Assembly (NCBI GenBank): GCA_050084515.1
Contig: CM114271.1
Coordinates: 20,026,001 to 20,090,000, forward strand
From: Blasia pusilla
Lineage: Eukaryota; Marchantiophyta; Marchantiopsida; Blasiales
DNA length: 64,000 nt
Direction of reading: 5' to 3'
The notes beneath the pieces are model-generated. The model made no database searches, was not told where the DNA came from, and saw only the letters and a list, made by a program, of their open reading frames with translations. This document shows, one piece after another, positions 34,566 through 46,992 of the stretch. Position numbers and translations under genes: made by a program. Numbering within the stretch: position 1 is the stretch's first letter; the number at the start of each line of letters is the position of its first letter.

Positions 34566-35628
34566 CTTGAATTGGAGTAGATTTTTTCTTGTTTGCGCCT
34601 TACCGAGTAGACTGATGACTGTTGGTCACGACTTTCGAAAAGCCTTTATCCCTTTGTCTTTTTTTCATGGCCAGATTCATGGTCAAATCAAAAATTGTTT
34701 TTGATTTGACCAACCCCCGTAAGATACATAGGCCCGTCCAAGGATTTCAATGGTTTTTTTTGGTTTCAAATCCTTATAATGGGTTTTTTAGTCGAACGTC
34801 GGGGACGGATTGTAGTCCCGGGATATTTTAATAGAAGAAACCGTTTAGGAATACTTAGTATTGACTATAATACACGCATACGTATATTAATAAGTGTAGA
34901 TGAAATCACTCCAATTTGTTCGGTAGTCAGTATATTTCCATTGGCCGGCTGGTGGGAACGCACTACTTGACAATATGCTCTCGTGTTCTGACGAGTTTCC
35001 CCTGAATATGAGGTATCACAACACTTATTTGCTCACAATCGTTATGTGGGTACGCTCAAGCGTTGGGTATGTGGAGCTGAAAGATCATTCACAAAATAGC
35101 TTTAGGTTTATACCTAAACGAAACACGGGGCAATGCGCAGTTGGAGCAGCTTGAAAATCTAAAAATCCTTTTGTTGATACGATTGTGGAAGGAACCAATG
35201 CAGGTTTAACTCGAGACTCTGGCGGAGGCCTTTCCGTCACTGCTTGGTGTAGACTCTATATTCTCACCGGATAACGGGCATAATATTTACCACCCTCCCT
35301 TTGGCACTCTCCACCAGGCCCAGAGGAGGGAAATTCCTGAACTCACAGCCCAGGTCGAGGTCCAGGCCTCCTATTTTATGGATATTATAGTTGGGTTATA
35401 TCCATGTAAACATCGTTCCGTGATTTTGTGAAAATCGATGTTTCCGCGTAGAATAAGCGGTGGTGGGGCGAAGACTACGGCGCCCGGCCTTCGAGGGAGA
35501 GGTGCTACGCACTTTGTGGCCCCAGAGGACACGAGACTATAGGGAGAGGTGCTACGCAGTTTTGAAAGTCTTAATAGAATCAGGGATACCTGGCGAATAT
35601 TCTATGCTCACTGGGTTTCCCACCCCTT

Positions 35629-35688
35629 TGTGGAACTAATCATGCCTTTATGCCTATTGTCGTAGAGGTTGTTTCTCGTGTGGAAGGG
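35629..35688 (+). pseudogene. cox2: cox2 fragment (last exon start) of mitochondrial origin
   Basis: Translation gives CGTNHAFMPIVVEVVSR and then diverges. The first part is the highly conserved C-terminal segment of plant cytochrome c oxidase subunit 2, next to the copper A site. Plant mitochondrial cox2 has a group II intron just before this point, and here too the similarity begins abruptly. The fragment is nuclear, partial and non-functional. Confidence 0.85.
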
Positions 35689-35810
35689 CTCTCACTCAAC
35701 GGATCAAAGGTACGCCCTGCCTCAGAATACCTTTTAGTAAACTCTGGCAACTCCTTGAACTTATTAATGGAAATGCCTAGGCCTTTCCTCTCAGCTTCAA
35801 GAATACATGA

Positions 35811-37125
35811 GTAAAACTACTCTGGAAATCAACGTCAACCCTAACAATGGGCGCTCAAGCAAGAAGCAACGATGGAGGGGATCCAAACACAAGAAGTCCA
35901 ACGACAACCCTCCAATCGCAAATGGAAACAAGGTAACACAATCCACCAAATGTGGCGCCCCCTGAATCCACAGAACCCACCACACAATTCTAACGCAATA
36001 GCTACTCCGCCGCGGGTCGATGACGTGCTAGTCGCACTCGCAATACGTGAAAATATCACCTACATGAACAGGCTACACCGTACTATGCGCTAGAGGTCCA
36101 TCAACCGAAAACCCGAGATGCATAAAGCGCCTAACACATCTCCGAACAACACCAAATGAGCTGCACAGTGTGTACACTGGCATAGTTAAGAACTCAGCAG
36201 TTAAGTGTCTTCCAGGCAAAATAGCCCAAAGACGGGTGACCACTTATGCAGCACTCGACTCACAAATCCTGCAAAAAATCCCTCACGCCCAAGCAACCAA
36301 GCTTGCTCCTTACTCTTTACTCTGCCTCTCACGCCCATTCGTCCAGAGCTACCACAAGTTGCCTTGAAGCCTCAAAACGCCGAGAAATACCATGCTTCAC
36401 CATGATTTGCTATGGAGAGAGGTCCATCCAGGGCGCTCCCAACGGGATAGGCGTATTCAACAACGGACGAATCACCAACCAACCAGCCCCTCCGATGTGC
36501 TGTCCACCATAGCCAGACCTTGAGCTAGTCCACAAAATTTTGATCAGCAATTACTCCACAAATCCTCAACTAAAATTGAATTTGTTTCAACCAGAATTCA
36601 ATTGGCCACCATACCTATCTCTCCACAAAAAATCAGCTACAACCGAGCTCTGTACTCTGAGCTAAAAATCAGACAAACTTGCTATCCATACACCTCTAGA
36701 ATTGTAAATCCGACATCGCTTCCGCCTAGATTCATGCATTCAGAAATCCGCAACGCTCCACACACTCAAGCAGATAGCTTCATATGAGATCAAAATACAG
36801 GCAGCAAAAGGAACCTCTCACCCGATCTGGATGAACTTCAATAGAGCTTCCGCACTCCAAGCTCTCCACATCATAAAACCGTCGAACACGAACCATGATC
36901 TTCAATCCTTAATAACTTCCAACTCCCTTGACAAAATCCGGCAATCTAAAGCGCGTTGGAAAGCTCTTAGCAAGGCGCTTCTTTTCCAAGCAACCTTGCA
37001 CCATATTCCCACCTCCAACATATGCCACAAGCCACAAACATCCACGGCTGAGTACACAATCTGCCCTAACCAGATCCTACAGATCCACGATCGAAGCTAC
37101 CATCGATCTACTCTAGTTCTTTGAG
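35811..37125 (-). other. 5' leader of element A
   Basis: Non-coding stretch between the 5' LTR and the mitochondrial insert. A clear tRNA-iMet primer binding site was not found next to the LTR end at 37126. The palindrome array seen in the leader of element B is absent here. Short frames do not resemble proteins. Confidence 0.5.
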
Positions 37126-37492
37126 TGAAATCCGCGAAAGACCTATTTTCATAAAACACATATAGAATCACATACAATCGAGCCAAACCCACTCCACAAT
37201 GGGAGAATCCATGTCGAAGCTTGCGGGAACCACTATAGTCAAGAGCTCTACTCACTACCAAGGCTAACTCCCAACGCATCAGGCTCAACTCAAAGAACTA
37301 ATTTTTCTTTGAGTACACTCCATACTATATCCTCCAACCTAAGAGCGGGCCCTACTGGAAAAGTCACCCTCAACTGAGTAACCCCAACCCTATGTATGAA
37401 ACCGCATCTCTACCTATACACTACGGCCCTACATAAGGTATGGCCTCTACTACCACACTATACTCTATGACATAATCCGTATGGTCATGACA
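37126..37492 (-). repeat. 5' LTR of element A
   Basis: A 367-bp copy of 25703-26070 in the same orientation, sharing long exact stretches such as CCAACCTAAGAGCGGGCCC and ACACTACGGCCCTACATAAG. In the minus direction it begins TGTCATGACC and ends GATTTCA. The sequence outside it differs from that outside the other LTR, so I see no target-site duplication. Confidence 0.85.
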
Positions 37493-40400
37493 CAATCCAC
37501 AAAATATTATTCATAATGGAGATCTCAATGGAAAGGCGGAATGAGCGTTTTTCAACTACATCCAAATTTGAAGAGATATAATCATACAGATGGTTGGGTA
37601 TTGCATCCACATGATGGTCCATGTTCATAGTATCTTGAATGTATCCCCGGTTTGAATAGTCATCATGATGAATACGACGGAAGTAGGAATCCTAGTTGTC
37701 TCCAAAATTTGGCCTAGATGAGGTAGATCGAATCCATAATTGCATGTCACATAGGAAAATACAAATAAACTACAAGCAATTTGTCACTGTGACTATCCAT
37801 ATTGAAATAACATAATAGGGCCACGCAAGATGCAACAAATGCTAACATTATATATAAGGAATCAAGTGATTGTGATATACGAAATATATTATATTGCATA
37901 GTAATATCAAATATCATTTGCATAACACAATAAATGAAGTCCATAATATTGATTACATGACACTTAAAGACATAATGAATTTAGTTACAATAAGCATAAT
38001 AAGATTCAATAATGAAATGTGAATTGTAGAGAAACCCAATTATAAGGAAGTAGAAATGCTCAAATGCATAAAATCACTCAATGAAAAACTTCAAAACTTA
38101 TGATGTTTCCAAATAGAAGTGCATAGGATGCAATGCAAAAAAATAGAACATGCGTAATTGATGATATGAATATCATATGTTAACAAAGTGATTCATAAAC
38201 TATTTATGAGAAAGTGAACATACAACTAATTGCAGCAAAAGAGGTTGTCTAGTCCACATACCAACACAATACCGTGCAAATTCTAATTCATAATGGAGTC
38301 AACAAAAGATATTCATGATTGAATTCTTATGAGCAAATAAGGGATAAGTGAGAAGCATGAATAGGGGAATGATGTAAAAAACATGCAATTGAGTACCAAA
38401 TGCACTATATGCATTTTCTCGTACACCAAACAATGACCAATGTACATTTGTAAATCCTTGATTCATATGTGTTTTCATTGCATACCCTAACATAAGTGGA
38501 AACGATTTCTTCATATACTTTTGATTGGAATCATACTTGAGAATAGAGAAATTGGTTCTACTTATTATGATGGACTTTGATCAGACTCATGTACACCAAC
38601 AATATGAACTAGTTTACTCTCCTCGTCTATAAGATCAAAAAAATTGCCAAGGATCGATTGGCTGTCTAGCATTTTAAGATTCACATTAGAAGTAATCGTA
38701 ACTCCGTAATGGGAATCTACAAATGGTAGTTGGTGGAAAGAATCATCATTTATCCATCATTGATTTCAAGCTTTTTGGGATGCATTTGAAACTACATCAA
38801 CCTTGACAACTGAAATATCTCCAAAAAGCCTCCTATATGATAGGAGCTTGAGTAGTACAACATTTTTACAGCGGATGCAAATGATCGTGGTATATATATA
38901 AGTTGGTAAATTCTATAGCCTCATCTTCTTACATTAAGTAAGTACCTAGGCATTCATTAATATGACTTTGGCTAGGAATTTTGGATCTTGTATATATTAG
39001 GAATTGATGATATGAAAGATCATCTAAATGATAGATAAGTAACTAACTCATAAGAAAGCACCTTCTCTATAAATGTAGATGAACTAATATGGCAACTACG
39101 GCAAAATTTTGGACTCCTATGGTTACAAATATGTGGAAATTGACAAAGGTCCCTTGCCAGAATGACCAGTTTGCCGCCAAATAGATTATGGATAGTATAT
39201 TTTGTAACTTCACTTATATGCATTACCATTGTGTGTCATAGTTTTGTAGTCAACATGGAGCATTCATCAGCTATAATTATTCGAGCAGCTCTAAGTATGA
39301 TGTAGGAGTCAAAAGCTCCATGCATAAATGGCAAGTCACCACAAATAGATATTCCAAAAGTTAATTGGACTGTAGTTGCATCTTAGTGACAACACATAAC
39401 GACAATAGTTGTGGTGACAATTAGTAGTGATGACATGTCTAGTCATGTAACATGTCTTGTAGCCCTTTCAAGATGTTTATGTTAAAATCATAAGATCTAG
39501 ATACAACTCTTCCATGATTCTTCGATTCATTTGCAATATCATGAATATTAAGTTGAGAAAATTGGGGATGCCCCCTTACATCAAGATGTAAGGATCCAAT
39601 ATAATGGTAATTGTCGTGCGCCTACTCTCCTCGAACATCAATCTCAATGTCGCAAAAGCGTACGTTCAGTAGGACACACTCTCATCGTCGACCTACACCC
39701 AAACACACTCACGTTAGTCTGGCTTTGGGTCAAGCGGCTTTCCAACCCGCCGAGTTCTCAACACGGCATCTAATCAAGCTCAATTTTCCCTCTTTCCTAG
39801 GTTCCCAACACGGGCAAGTCTTCCGAGACATAGGACACACTCTCTAGTTAGTCCAAACCCCTAAAACGGCATTTGTGTGCCTAGTGGTCCCAAATGTCCA
39901 ACAGACTTCGCATGAGTTCCCAATCGATACTCAAAAATATGAGTCGCGAATTGGAATCCAATAGGGACCTCCAAAATCCACTCTATTGGACTTGGTTCGG
40001 ATTTTGAATCCTAACACCAAATTCCCAATCCGTTTCGTGCCCTTGAGTCGCCCCACGACGCCCCAAAGTGGGGTTCGAGTCCCAAGCACTCTTGGAGACC
40101 TTCCCCCTTACTAGTACTTTTGGGGATCTCCGGGGTCCCCCTACCTTTGGGAAAGAGCACCCGGGCCCCTCTTTTTGGCCCTCAACCTGACTCCTCTTAC
40201 ATTCGGTTTTTGGTCCATATCTCAGCCTATGCGCATATATTTGCCAAGATCTTTGATGCGTTGGAACCAACTCAGCATAAGCTTCCCAACACTACCTTAG
40301 TTGTCCCAAATGCATCTTGGGACTAAAAGTTATGGTCAAAAGTACAATCGAAAACTCCCAAACACTGCCCGCGTCTCAAGTTTGGTTCTCACCCCTCGGT

Positions 40401-41095
40401 TGAGGCTCGTCCAAGACTTGACTCTTCTCAAGTATGAGTTATGCGTTTGGTTCAGGTTTCCTGTTTGTGATCATAAACGCACAAAACAATCGAAATGCTC
40501 GCCTTGCTCATGTCTCGTCCTTGTATTTTCTTAACTCCAAAGCACAAACCATCCTAGCGTGAGCTCGCTAGAGTTCGGATGTTCCGCTTGGCATTCGTTT
40601 GGTTATGAGGGTCGCGAAAATAATGGTGATGCTGATGTTGAGTTAGAAAGGACGATTCCTTGTGGAGATGGTATGCGCGTGACTAGAGCTAGGGGAAGAG
40701 GAGGAAGAGTTGGTGAGACGTCTTCGCCGATATTACATATATCTGATGATGAATTAGATGAGATAGAATGAGTTCATATTTATATCTTTGTAATGTTCAT
40801 AAGTATTAGGTTCCTCTCAATCCATAATTTTTCTTGGATACTACTCATTTTTTGTAAAAACATTTTTAAAAAAAAACAAAATATTCCATTGAGAAGACTT
40901 GTGAAAGTGCACCGGTCATGAATGTTGTCCATGAAGTGAGTTCATGAAATGGTGAAATCTTTCTCTTGGGTTATAAGTCCTTGGGTAAGGTGGGATCAAT
41001 TTTGAGATAAATCAAGGTCATAATTGACTTTGGGATCATTAAAATTCAGAGTTAGTGTAAGATAATGATGGGAAATTGAAATTATTGATCATTAG
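37493..41095. other. AT-rich transposon-poor-looking DNA, no gene recognised
   Basis: From 37.5 to 39.6 kb it is very AT-rich with no known protein. From 39.6 to 40.6 kb it is richer in GC and repeats phrases such as AGGACACACTCTC, which may be LTR or Helitron-captured DNA. A 70-codon frame at 40559-40771 (acidic end SDDELDEIE) is unrecognised. Confidence 0.4.
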
Positions 41096-41122
41096 CCCGT
41101 GCATCGCACGAGTATTTACTAG
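41096..41122 (+). mobile_element. Helitron-like 3' terminus
   Basis: The sequence shows a short hairpin, CCCGTGC-ATC-GCACGAG, then six bases and CTAG followed by T. A hairpin just upstream of a CTRR terminus with T as the next base is the signature of Helitron 3' ends, and this version closely resembles plant Helitrons. The 5' TC end was not found, so the element length is unknown. It may extend leftward across 39.6-41.1 kb. Confidence 0.65.
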
Positions 41123-42099
41123 TCCTATTAATACGTAATGATTTGCAACCACGGAATTTGTTAATTACAAAAATGTATTTGAGAAGCTTAACTTCTATAT
41201 TGGATTCAATTTTCCTCCATATAGAAATTTTGTTTTGAACTAGTACAAGGGAGACTCAAACTACTTTCTCTCCGCGTAGAATTCTCAAATTTTGTGCTAG
41301 CACCAAGGTAGCTCCAAGCACTTCTTACAATGACCGATCGAAAAAAAACCATAACATAACATTAATTTTTTAAATAGGATTTTTGAGATACACAATTTTA
41401 ACAAACTTCCCACTTCGGGTAGGGCACTTGTGAGCCCCCCTCCCATGAAGAATGAATCAAAAAGTAGAAGGATGGTTCACATGGAGCTCCCCTTCTCTAG
41501 TTTCGTTTGCCTCCGTTTCAACCCTTTTTCTACATTAAGTTGTTTTTAATTTTGCGGGTTGAGGAGGGAAGGATAGGGATTTGGGGTACACACAAAGTAT
41601 AGAGCATTTCACACATTCCTGAGAGCATTTTATATGGCCATATCATATTCAAGGGATTGTGATGTTTTTTTTGAACTTATTTTTTTAACAACAATCTGAA
41701 CATAAATACTATAGTAGATGAAGAATAAGGAGATTTTCATTTAGACTATTTTAACTATCATTATGGATGTTTTTTAGTTGTTTTTTGCATGGTTTCTTGA
41801 CGACGGGATGTTTAGTGAACTCGAGCTCAATACTTTTATGATGGGGACCACATAAGATCTCGGAGTTGATATTAAAAAATTATTAATGTTATGTTTCATG
41901 ATTGAAGAGTGACATCAAAGTCAATCAAATGAAAGAAGAGAGTTTAGGATAATACAAAGACAATTCACATGGTGTGAGATCATTCATAAAGAGGTTTGGA
42001 CTTATAACGACGATTTTATTTACACTCACATGAGAAGTCAATATAGAATAGTTTTTGAAATTTTGTAGAAACTAGTAGATGTGATTAAACCATAAATTC
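41123..42099. other. AT-rich flank of the Harbinger-like transposase
   Basis: Contains stop-broken frames. The part from about 41.8 kb may be the decayed N-terminal half of the transposase, but I cannot match residues. Confidence 0.4.
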
Positions 42100-43085
42100 C
42101 ACCCATGCCAATGTGAAAAAGTTGAGATAGCAAAGTGTGTTGTGATAATTATTTATCGATTCGTCTAGAATCCATCACTCCAAGTCTTAAATGAATTAGA
42201 TGGGATTGGAAAATAAAACATTGTTAAGTACACATCCATAATCATTGACATTCTAACGATTAGACATAAATTGTATGCCAAATATGTTAGATGGCCAACA
42301 ATTGATGAAATGATTGAACAAATACATAAATATAAGCGTATTTGTGGAGTTTCACAAATCCTAAGAGCCATAGATGGATCTCACATAAAACTTAAATTCA
42401 AATTTGATATCAAATATTTCCTAGAGCACTATAAGAATCGTCACTCTAATTATTTGGTGCTTCTCCAAGGCATATGTGATGTTGATGTGAAGTCTTGGAA
42501 CTTACATTGTATTGAGCCTGGATCCACTCATGATGTTGCGTATTCCAGGAAATCCATAATGTGTCAATGTATTGAAGAGAAACATATCCTTTCTCAATTA
42601 GAAATCACATTACCACTCGATCATTGAGAGGTTCAAGTCATTCCGCCAATAATACTTGGGATATCACCTATTCTCTATGACCATGGCACCATGGCTACTA
42701 AAGCGTTTCCATCAAAACCTTCATCAAGGAAATCCATTGGAAAACATATTTATAGACATACATCAAAGGCAAAAGTGACAATAGAAAATTCTTTTGGTCA
42801 TTTGAAAGGAATATAGATAATTCTACGTGATTGCCTAATATCTAAAAATTGTTTCTAAGTGACGCTTGCATGTGGAGTTCTGCATAATTTTATTATCCTA
42901 AATGCAAAGCCTTTATCGCAAGAAATCAATCTAGTGGATTAGAGGATGGATCTTTGAATTATCCAATCACAACCTAGAAGTGAATTTTAGAGAAAAAGAA
43001 CAATCTCGGATGAATTAGTGCGGGCAACATTGTTTAAGGAGTTTTATGACATACTTGCTTACTTAAGCGATGACAAAACTTGAGA
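42100..43085 (+). pseudogene. PIF/Harbinger-type DDE transposase, degraded
   Basis: Readable blocks are ILRAIDGSHIKLK (first catalytic Asp near 42373), LLQGICDVDVKSWNL, EPGSTHDVAYSRKS (second Asp near 42532) and IENSFGHLKG (Glu near 42784), followed by LACGVLHNF. This is the DDE_4 / HARBI1-like superfamily. The gene is broken by several stops upstream and downstream of the best frame (42271-42627). Harbinger elements usually also encode a Myb-like protein; a minus-strand frame at 43955-44173 (LRKKLDGLVKKYK) could be a trace of one, but this is weak. Confidence 0.85.
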
Positions 43086-43239
43086 TGGATCATACACACT
43101 TATTTTTTAGAAGTAGGCATTGTTGATGATTGTCCACCTTTCTTTTCTATCTCCATTTGGAGCTCCATATGGCGAAGTTCAAACATTTGAGACATTAGCT
43201 CCAATTTTTATCTTCTTGTTGAGCTTTCTTCTAACTTGC

Positions 43240-43860
43240 AAGGTTGCACGGAAGTCGCCCGCCCTAGCCCACGCCTCCCATGTTCGGACAAGTCCTCGGA
43301 CATGTCCGGCCCGTATCCAAGCCCGCCTCGGAGCCCTCCACCTAGACTTGGGCTAATAGATCCGACACCCGTTGCGTGGCCCGCATGGCAAGCTCGGGGC
43401 GGGAAAATGCGGACTGAAGGCGGGCAAGCGCGGGTTGAGGGCTGGTTGGGCGCAGGCTCCTGGCTGGCAGGTGTTGGCTAGGACGGGCAAGCGCATGCTC
43501 AAAGTTGATTGGGCGTGCGCTCTGTACGGGCAAGTACGAGCTCGAGGCGGGCAACTATGGGCTAGGGAGGGCAGGTGTGCGCTCAAGGTTGATTGGACGC
43601 AGGTTCTGGGCAGGCAGGTGCGGGTTCAAGGTGGGCACGCTCGGGCTCTAGGCGGGCAGGCGCGGGCTCTAGATGGGCAGGCGCAGGCTTGAGGCCGGCC
43701 TTGAGCCCGCACCTAGGGCCTACACGCGGGCTCAGAGCCCGCATCGAGCCTGCCCAAGGCCGAGCTGCGGGCCACGCAATGGATGCGGGCCCCGGGTACC
43801 GAGGTCCGCACATACATGTTCGTCCATAGGATGGACATAAGTTCGCGGACACGGACTTTT
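43240..43860. repeat. GC-rich degenerate tandem block with inverted ends
   Basis: An island of very high GC in AT-rich DNA. About fifteen loose copies of a 20-40 bp unit (GCGGGCAGGCGCGGGCTC type) fill the middle. Near the edges, GTTGCGTGGCCCGCA at about 43371 is matched in inverse by TGCGGGCCACGCAAT at about 43768. Open frames on both strands are products of the GC repeat. Confidence 0.8.
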
Positions 43861-45473
43861 TCAGTGTATTCCTAATTCCTTTAGTTGTAGGCCTCTAAAC
43901 ATATGTATTTCAGCATAATATTCCCACTCTACTTGGTTTGGCACTCATTTGACCTTATTTCATATTTCCACTCTTATACTTTTTTACTAACCCATCTAAT
44001 TTTTTTCTTAACATATGTGACTCATATGTTATGATCACTTGAGATATTTGATTCGTGTGAATTGCAAGCAATTGCCATTGATCTTGGCTCACATTGCCTC
44101 GATTACAATGATGGAAGTAACACTCTTCATACAAATTTATATTATTATTGGAGAGTACCTTCTTGATTTGCAAACAACTCTTTGCTTGACATGTAACAAG
44201 TGGCCAACAAGAAAATATTTAATATCCTACGGACAACAGAAAATTATTTCCTCCTCCGAGGGTAGCAAGAAAAAAGATTTTATGTATAACATGATTAGTC
44301 ATTCCATTCATGTGCATGGCACGAGCTATCCACTAATCAAGAAATATTCTTTCATTTTCTTTACTCATTCAACTTTTGTATTTTAGAGAGGGAGGTTCTA
44401 AAATCAAGACTGCAAAATTCATAGTGATAAGGATCATCACATAAGAAGCCCTCAAACAATGCATAGGAGGAAACATGAAGGAACGGAATCGTATAAAAAA
44501 CCATACCCAACCATACAAGAAAATTGTTCATTGGTCTTGGTTGAAATTATATATTGTTGTGGTCGGATACCACAATGTTTGTTGATACGTTATAGTCCTC
44601 TCCATGTAGTCAAATATTTCCTGTACCTTCAAAATACAATTTTTTTATACAATCCAAATCCTATTGTGCAAATGACTCCACAAAGAGATAAAGGATACTT
44701 CAATGTACATTGCATTCACATGTCCAAAAATTTAAAAATGGGTTTAGAGATCTTCTTATTGCGACAATTTTGACTCCAAAAATAAAGCATGAAAAAAATT
44801 GATTATTCTAATTTAATACACTCTCAAGTTTACGTTTCATAAAACTTACCTTTAAGAAAAGAGGAAAGCAAGTCTCTCTTTACCCAGATGGTCACAAAAT
44901 GGAAGATATATATATATTGAAGTGCCCGTTCATCCAAAGTTCTTCATCCACCCTATTTGTAGAGTCAAACCGGATGGAAAACCATAGGGAAAGAAGACGA
45001 GGAAGAAGGGGGCTCCATTCCGACTCCGTTCAAACGGAGTGACCAAATATTTGGGGGATATACCTCCAAACACCTCCATGTGAATAGGTAAGAAACCATC
45101 CGTTTCTATGTCCATCCAATGGATGGAAATATCGGGTTTTCCATCCGTTTCTATTTCCATCGATGGAAAGTCCAAGAAAATGCGGAGGCGGATCTCATAG
45201 AGTCGGGGATTTTAAAACGGTGGCGAAGACAAGCGGATTGGCCATACAAACCTCCGTGAGGTTGTGTGGATGTTTGGAGTTTACGGGGTTCTTGAGAGGA
45301 AGGCGAATCCACGAGTCTTCCATGATTTCTTGGGTCGTCTTTTCACCCACTCATGTTGACCTCCTCTCTCTCCCCCCTCTGGACTGCGAGGGACCTCCGG
45401 AGGAAGAGGAGACCTGCGCAGGAAAGGAGGCGAGCGCGGGGGCCGATCGGAGTCCGACGAATCGAGCGCGCCA
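43861..45473. other. Intergenic DNA
   Basis: AT-rich to about 44.9 kb. At 44.93-45.18 kb short phrases such as CCATCCGTTTCTAT recur, and there is a small palindrome, ACTCCGTTCAAACGGAGT. From 45.35 kb the sequence becomes GC-rich. No gene is recognised. Confidence 0.4.
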
Positions 45474-46130
45474 TGGCGGAGACGCTGTCCGATTGCCGGG
45501 GGGGGGAACTAGGGTTGTGGCGATCGCTCGCGGAAGCGGCGAAACGAGTCGATGCGTTGGAGGGTTTGCGTTGAGCGGTGTTTCGAGATGTTGGGAAGCT
45601 GTGTGTCTTGGAGGGCACGAAGCGAATGGAGAAGGACCGAAGGGGGGCGAGCTCCCCGTTTGGAAGGAGGAATCATTAACCATCAGTACCAATTGGTCTT
45701 TAGACTCTTTACAGTGGAGCCTGGCAGGACTCCGCTGCTGCTTTCGCTTCCGAGCGATCATGGATGTGTGCAGGCGGGATCCGGGAAGAATCCGATGGCG
45801 GCAAGGGCCACGTTGAGGCGTCGTTGTTGGCGTGGAAGGAGTCGGTCAGGCGGGAATTCTTGTGCCGAAGGGATGGATAGACAGACGGGCAAGTGCAGTC
45901 AGAAAATATCCTTCTGCAGATCGGTTCCTGAAAGTGAGTGCGCGAGTGGTGGAGGATTATGATCTATCGCGACGGTTATGGAAACGATAATGGGCAGCAG
46001 GCGTTCGGTGGTATCCGAAGAGCGGCAGATCTGGTGAGGAAGAATGGTCCGAGTCTTACGCTCAGGGGGGCGTTGGTGGATTCCCTGTTGAAATAAGCGC
46101 ACCTGTCTCTGCAGGAGGTGCAGCACAAGG
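45474..46130 (+). pseudogene. Possible degraded gene fragment, unrecognised
   Basis: GC-rich and coding-like on plus. The ATG at 45474 starts MAETLSDCRGGELGLWRSL, a short frame ended by TGA. Plausible peptide text continues in changing frames (VEASLLAWKESVRREFLCRR near 45815; ADRFLKVSARVVEDYDLSRR near 45917). Several stops separate them. I cannot name the family. It may be a decayed gene, a processed pseudogene, or GC-rich non-coding DNA. Confidence 0.3.
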
Positions 46131-46992
46131 TGCGCTGCCATATATTATTAGAACCTCCGGATGTCATACAAGCGGACCGTGTTTGGTGACGAAATCCTGT
46201 TTCCTTTCCGGGAACAGAGACTGCGTTGCATCCCGGTCGCTACTTCCACATTTGCCATACCCTGTGTGGGTCTCAGTTTCGAGAGCTCTTTCGACTTTCT
46301 CAAAATTCGTAGCGTGCCACTCCAACTCCTCTTTTGCGCTTTACCCTCGATTGTTCCAAGTTTTTCTACTTCCTTCTGCAATGTTCGTTGCGGCATTAAA
46401 GAGGTAAATTGTTTCTTCATAAATAGGCGCCCGTGATGCTTCCGGCCTCCCAAATGGAAACACTCCGAAGATGGGAGACGACATTCACAAAGGTCGGGGT
46501 GAAAGGCCTTAGGGTAGGACAAAAAAGTTTTAAGCACCTAGGGGAGATGACCCCTTAGATCCACAGCCAAATGAGTGAGACAGTTCCTCGCAAAGAGACA
46601 TCCTTCAAATCGCTTCACATTTCTTCCAGAACCTTATGTACACATGCCACGGCTATCTTGTGTTTGTCTCTAAAATTGGTCTGTTTCGCTCCACGTTTTG
46701 TGGCGTGATAACCTCAAGGAGCACCAGTAACATTTCCAGATCATTTACAGCCGTCTAGCTAGATTTTGATCCAACTGCTCAAAGTCCTGCGTGCAATGCG
46801 AGGTAGGAAGGGGAATTCAAAACCTTCAAACCCATCGTTGGAAACTACCGAAGAAGATATCTACACCTCATCTCAAATACGAACACAGTCAGACTTTTTC
46901 TCAGCCTTTCTTTACATCGTTGGCTACTACAAAGGTTTCTCTTATAACCACACTAATTATTTTGCTCGGAAGGAACCTCCCCACCAATCAAC
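46131..46992. other. 3' flank of the CBS-domain gene
   Basis: Probably contains its 3' untranslated region on the minus strand. The frames at 46148-46537 have no known domain. Confidence 0.4.

Larger units (their letters stand above)
33985..35810 (+). other. Probable mitochondrial DNA insert (NUMT) in the leader of element A
   Basis: The segment differs in composition from its surroundings and has no similarity to the leader of element B. It is anchored by a cox2 exon fragment at 35629-35688. About 650 bases before that exon look like structured non-coding RNA, as expected for the intron that interrupts plant cox2 just before the CGTNHAF codons. Within it AGGGAGAGGTGCTACGCA occurs twice (about 35494 and 35541). 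Two further open stretches (34074-34565 and 34779-34970) are unassigned. Borders are approximate. Confidence 0.6.
25609..37492 (-). mobile_element. Ty3/gypsy retrotransposon A carrying a DNA methyltransferase and a PHD finger
   Basis: LTR copies at 25703-26070 and 37126-37492 lie in the same orientation and enclose, on the minus strand, gag (33.8-31.7 kb), protease (31.6-31.2), a linker, a C5 cytosine methyltransferase (30.9-29.7), reverse transcriptase (29.4-28.3), RNase H (28.3-27.9), integrase (27.6-26.6) and a PHD finger (26.5-26.3). The order protease-RT-RNase H-integrase defines Ty3/gypsy. The methyltransferase sits between protease and RT. The element is dead: frames are broken by stops, a one-base insertion, a 235-bp tandem duplication and a fold-back in gag. 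A mitochondrial-like fragment interrupts the leader. Element B at 51.5-63.5 kb is a relative with the same unusual domain order. Confidence 0.9.

Noticed and set aside
33985-35810. Functional cox2 gene
   Set aside because: Only the start of the last exon is present, it diverges after about 17 codons, and the locus is inside a dead nuclear retrotransposon.
43236-43852. Several long frames on both strands
   Set aside because: Low-complexity products of the GC-rich tandem block.
43955-44173. Myb-like partner protein of the Harbinger element
   Set aside because: Only a short basic stretch (LRKKLDGLVKKYK) is suggestive. No conserved tryptophans are visible, so it was not called.
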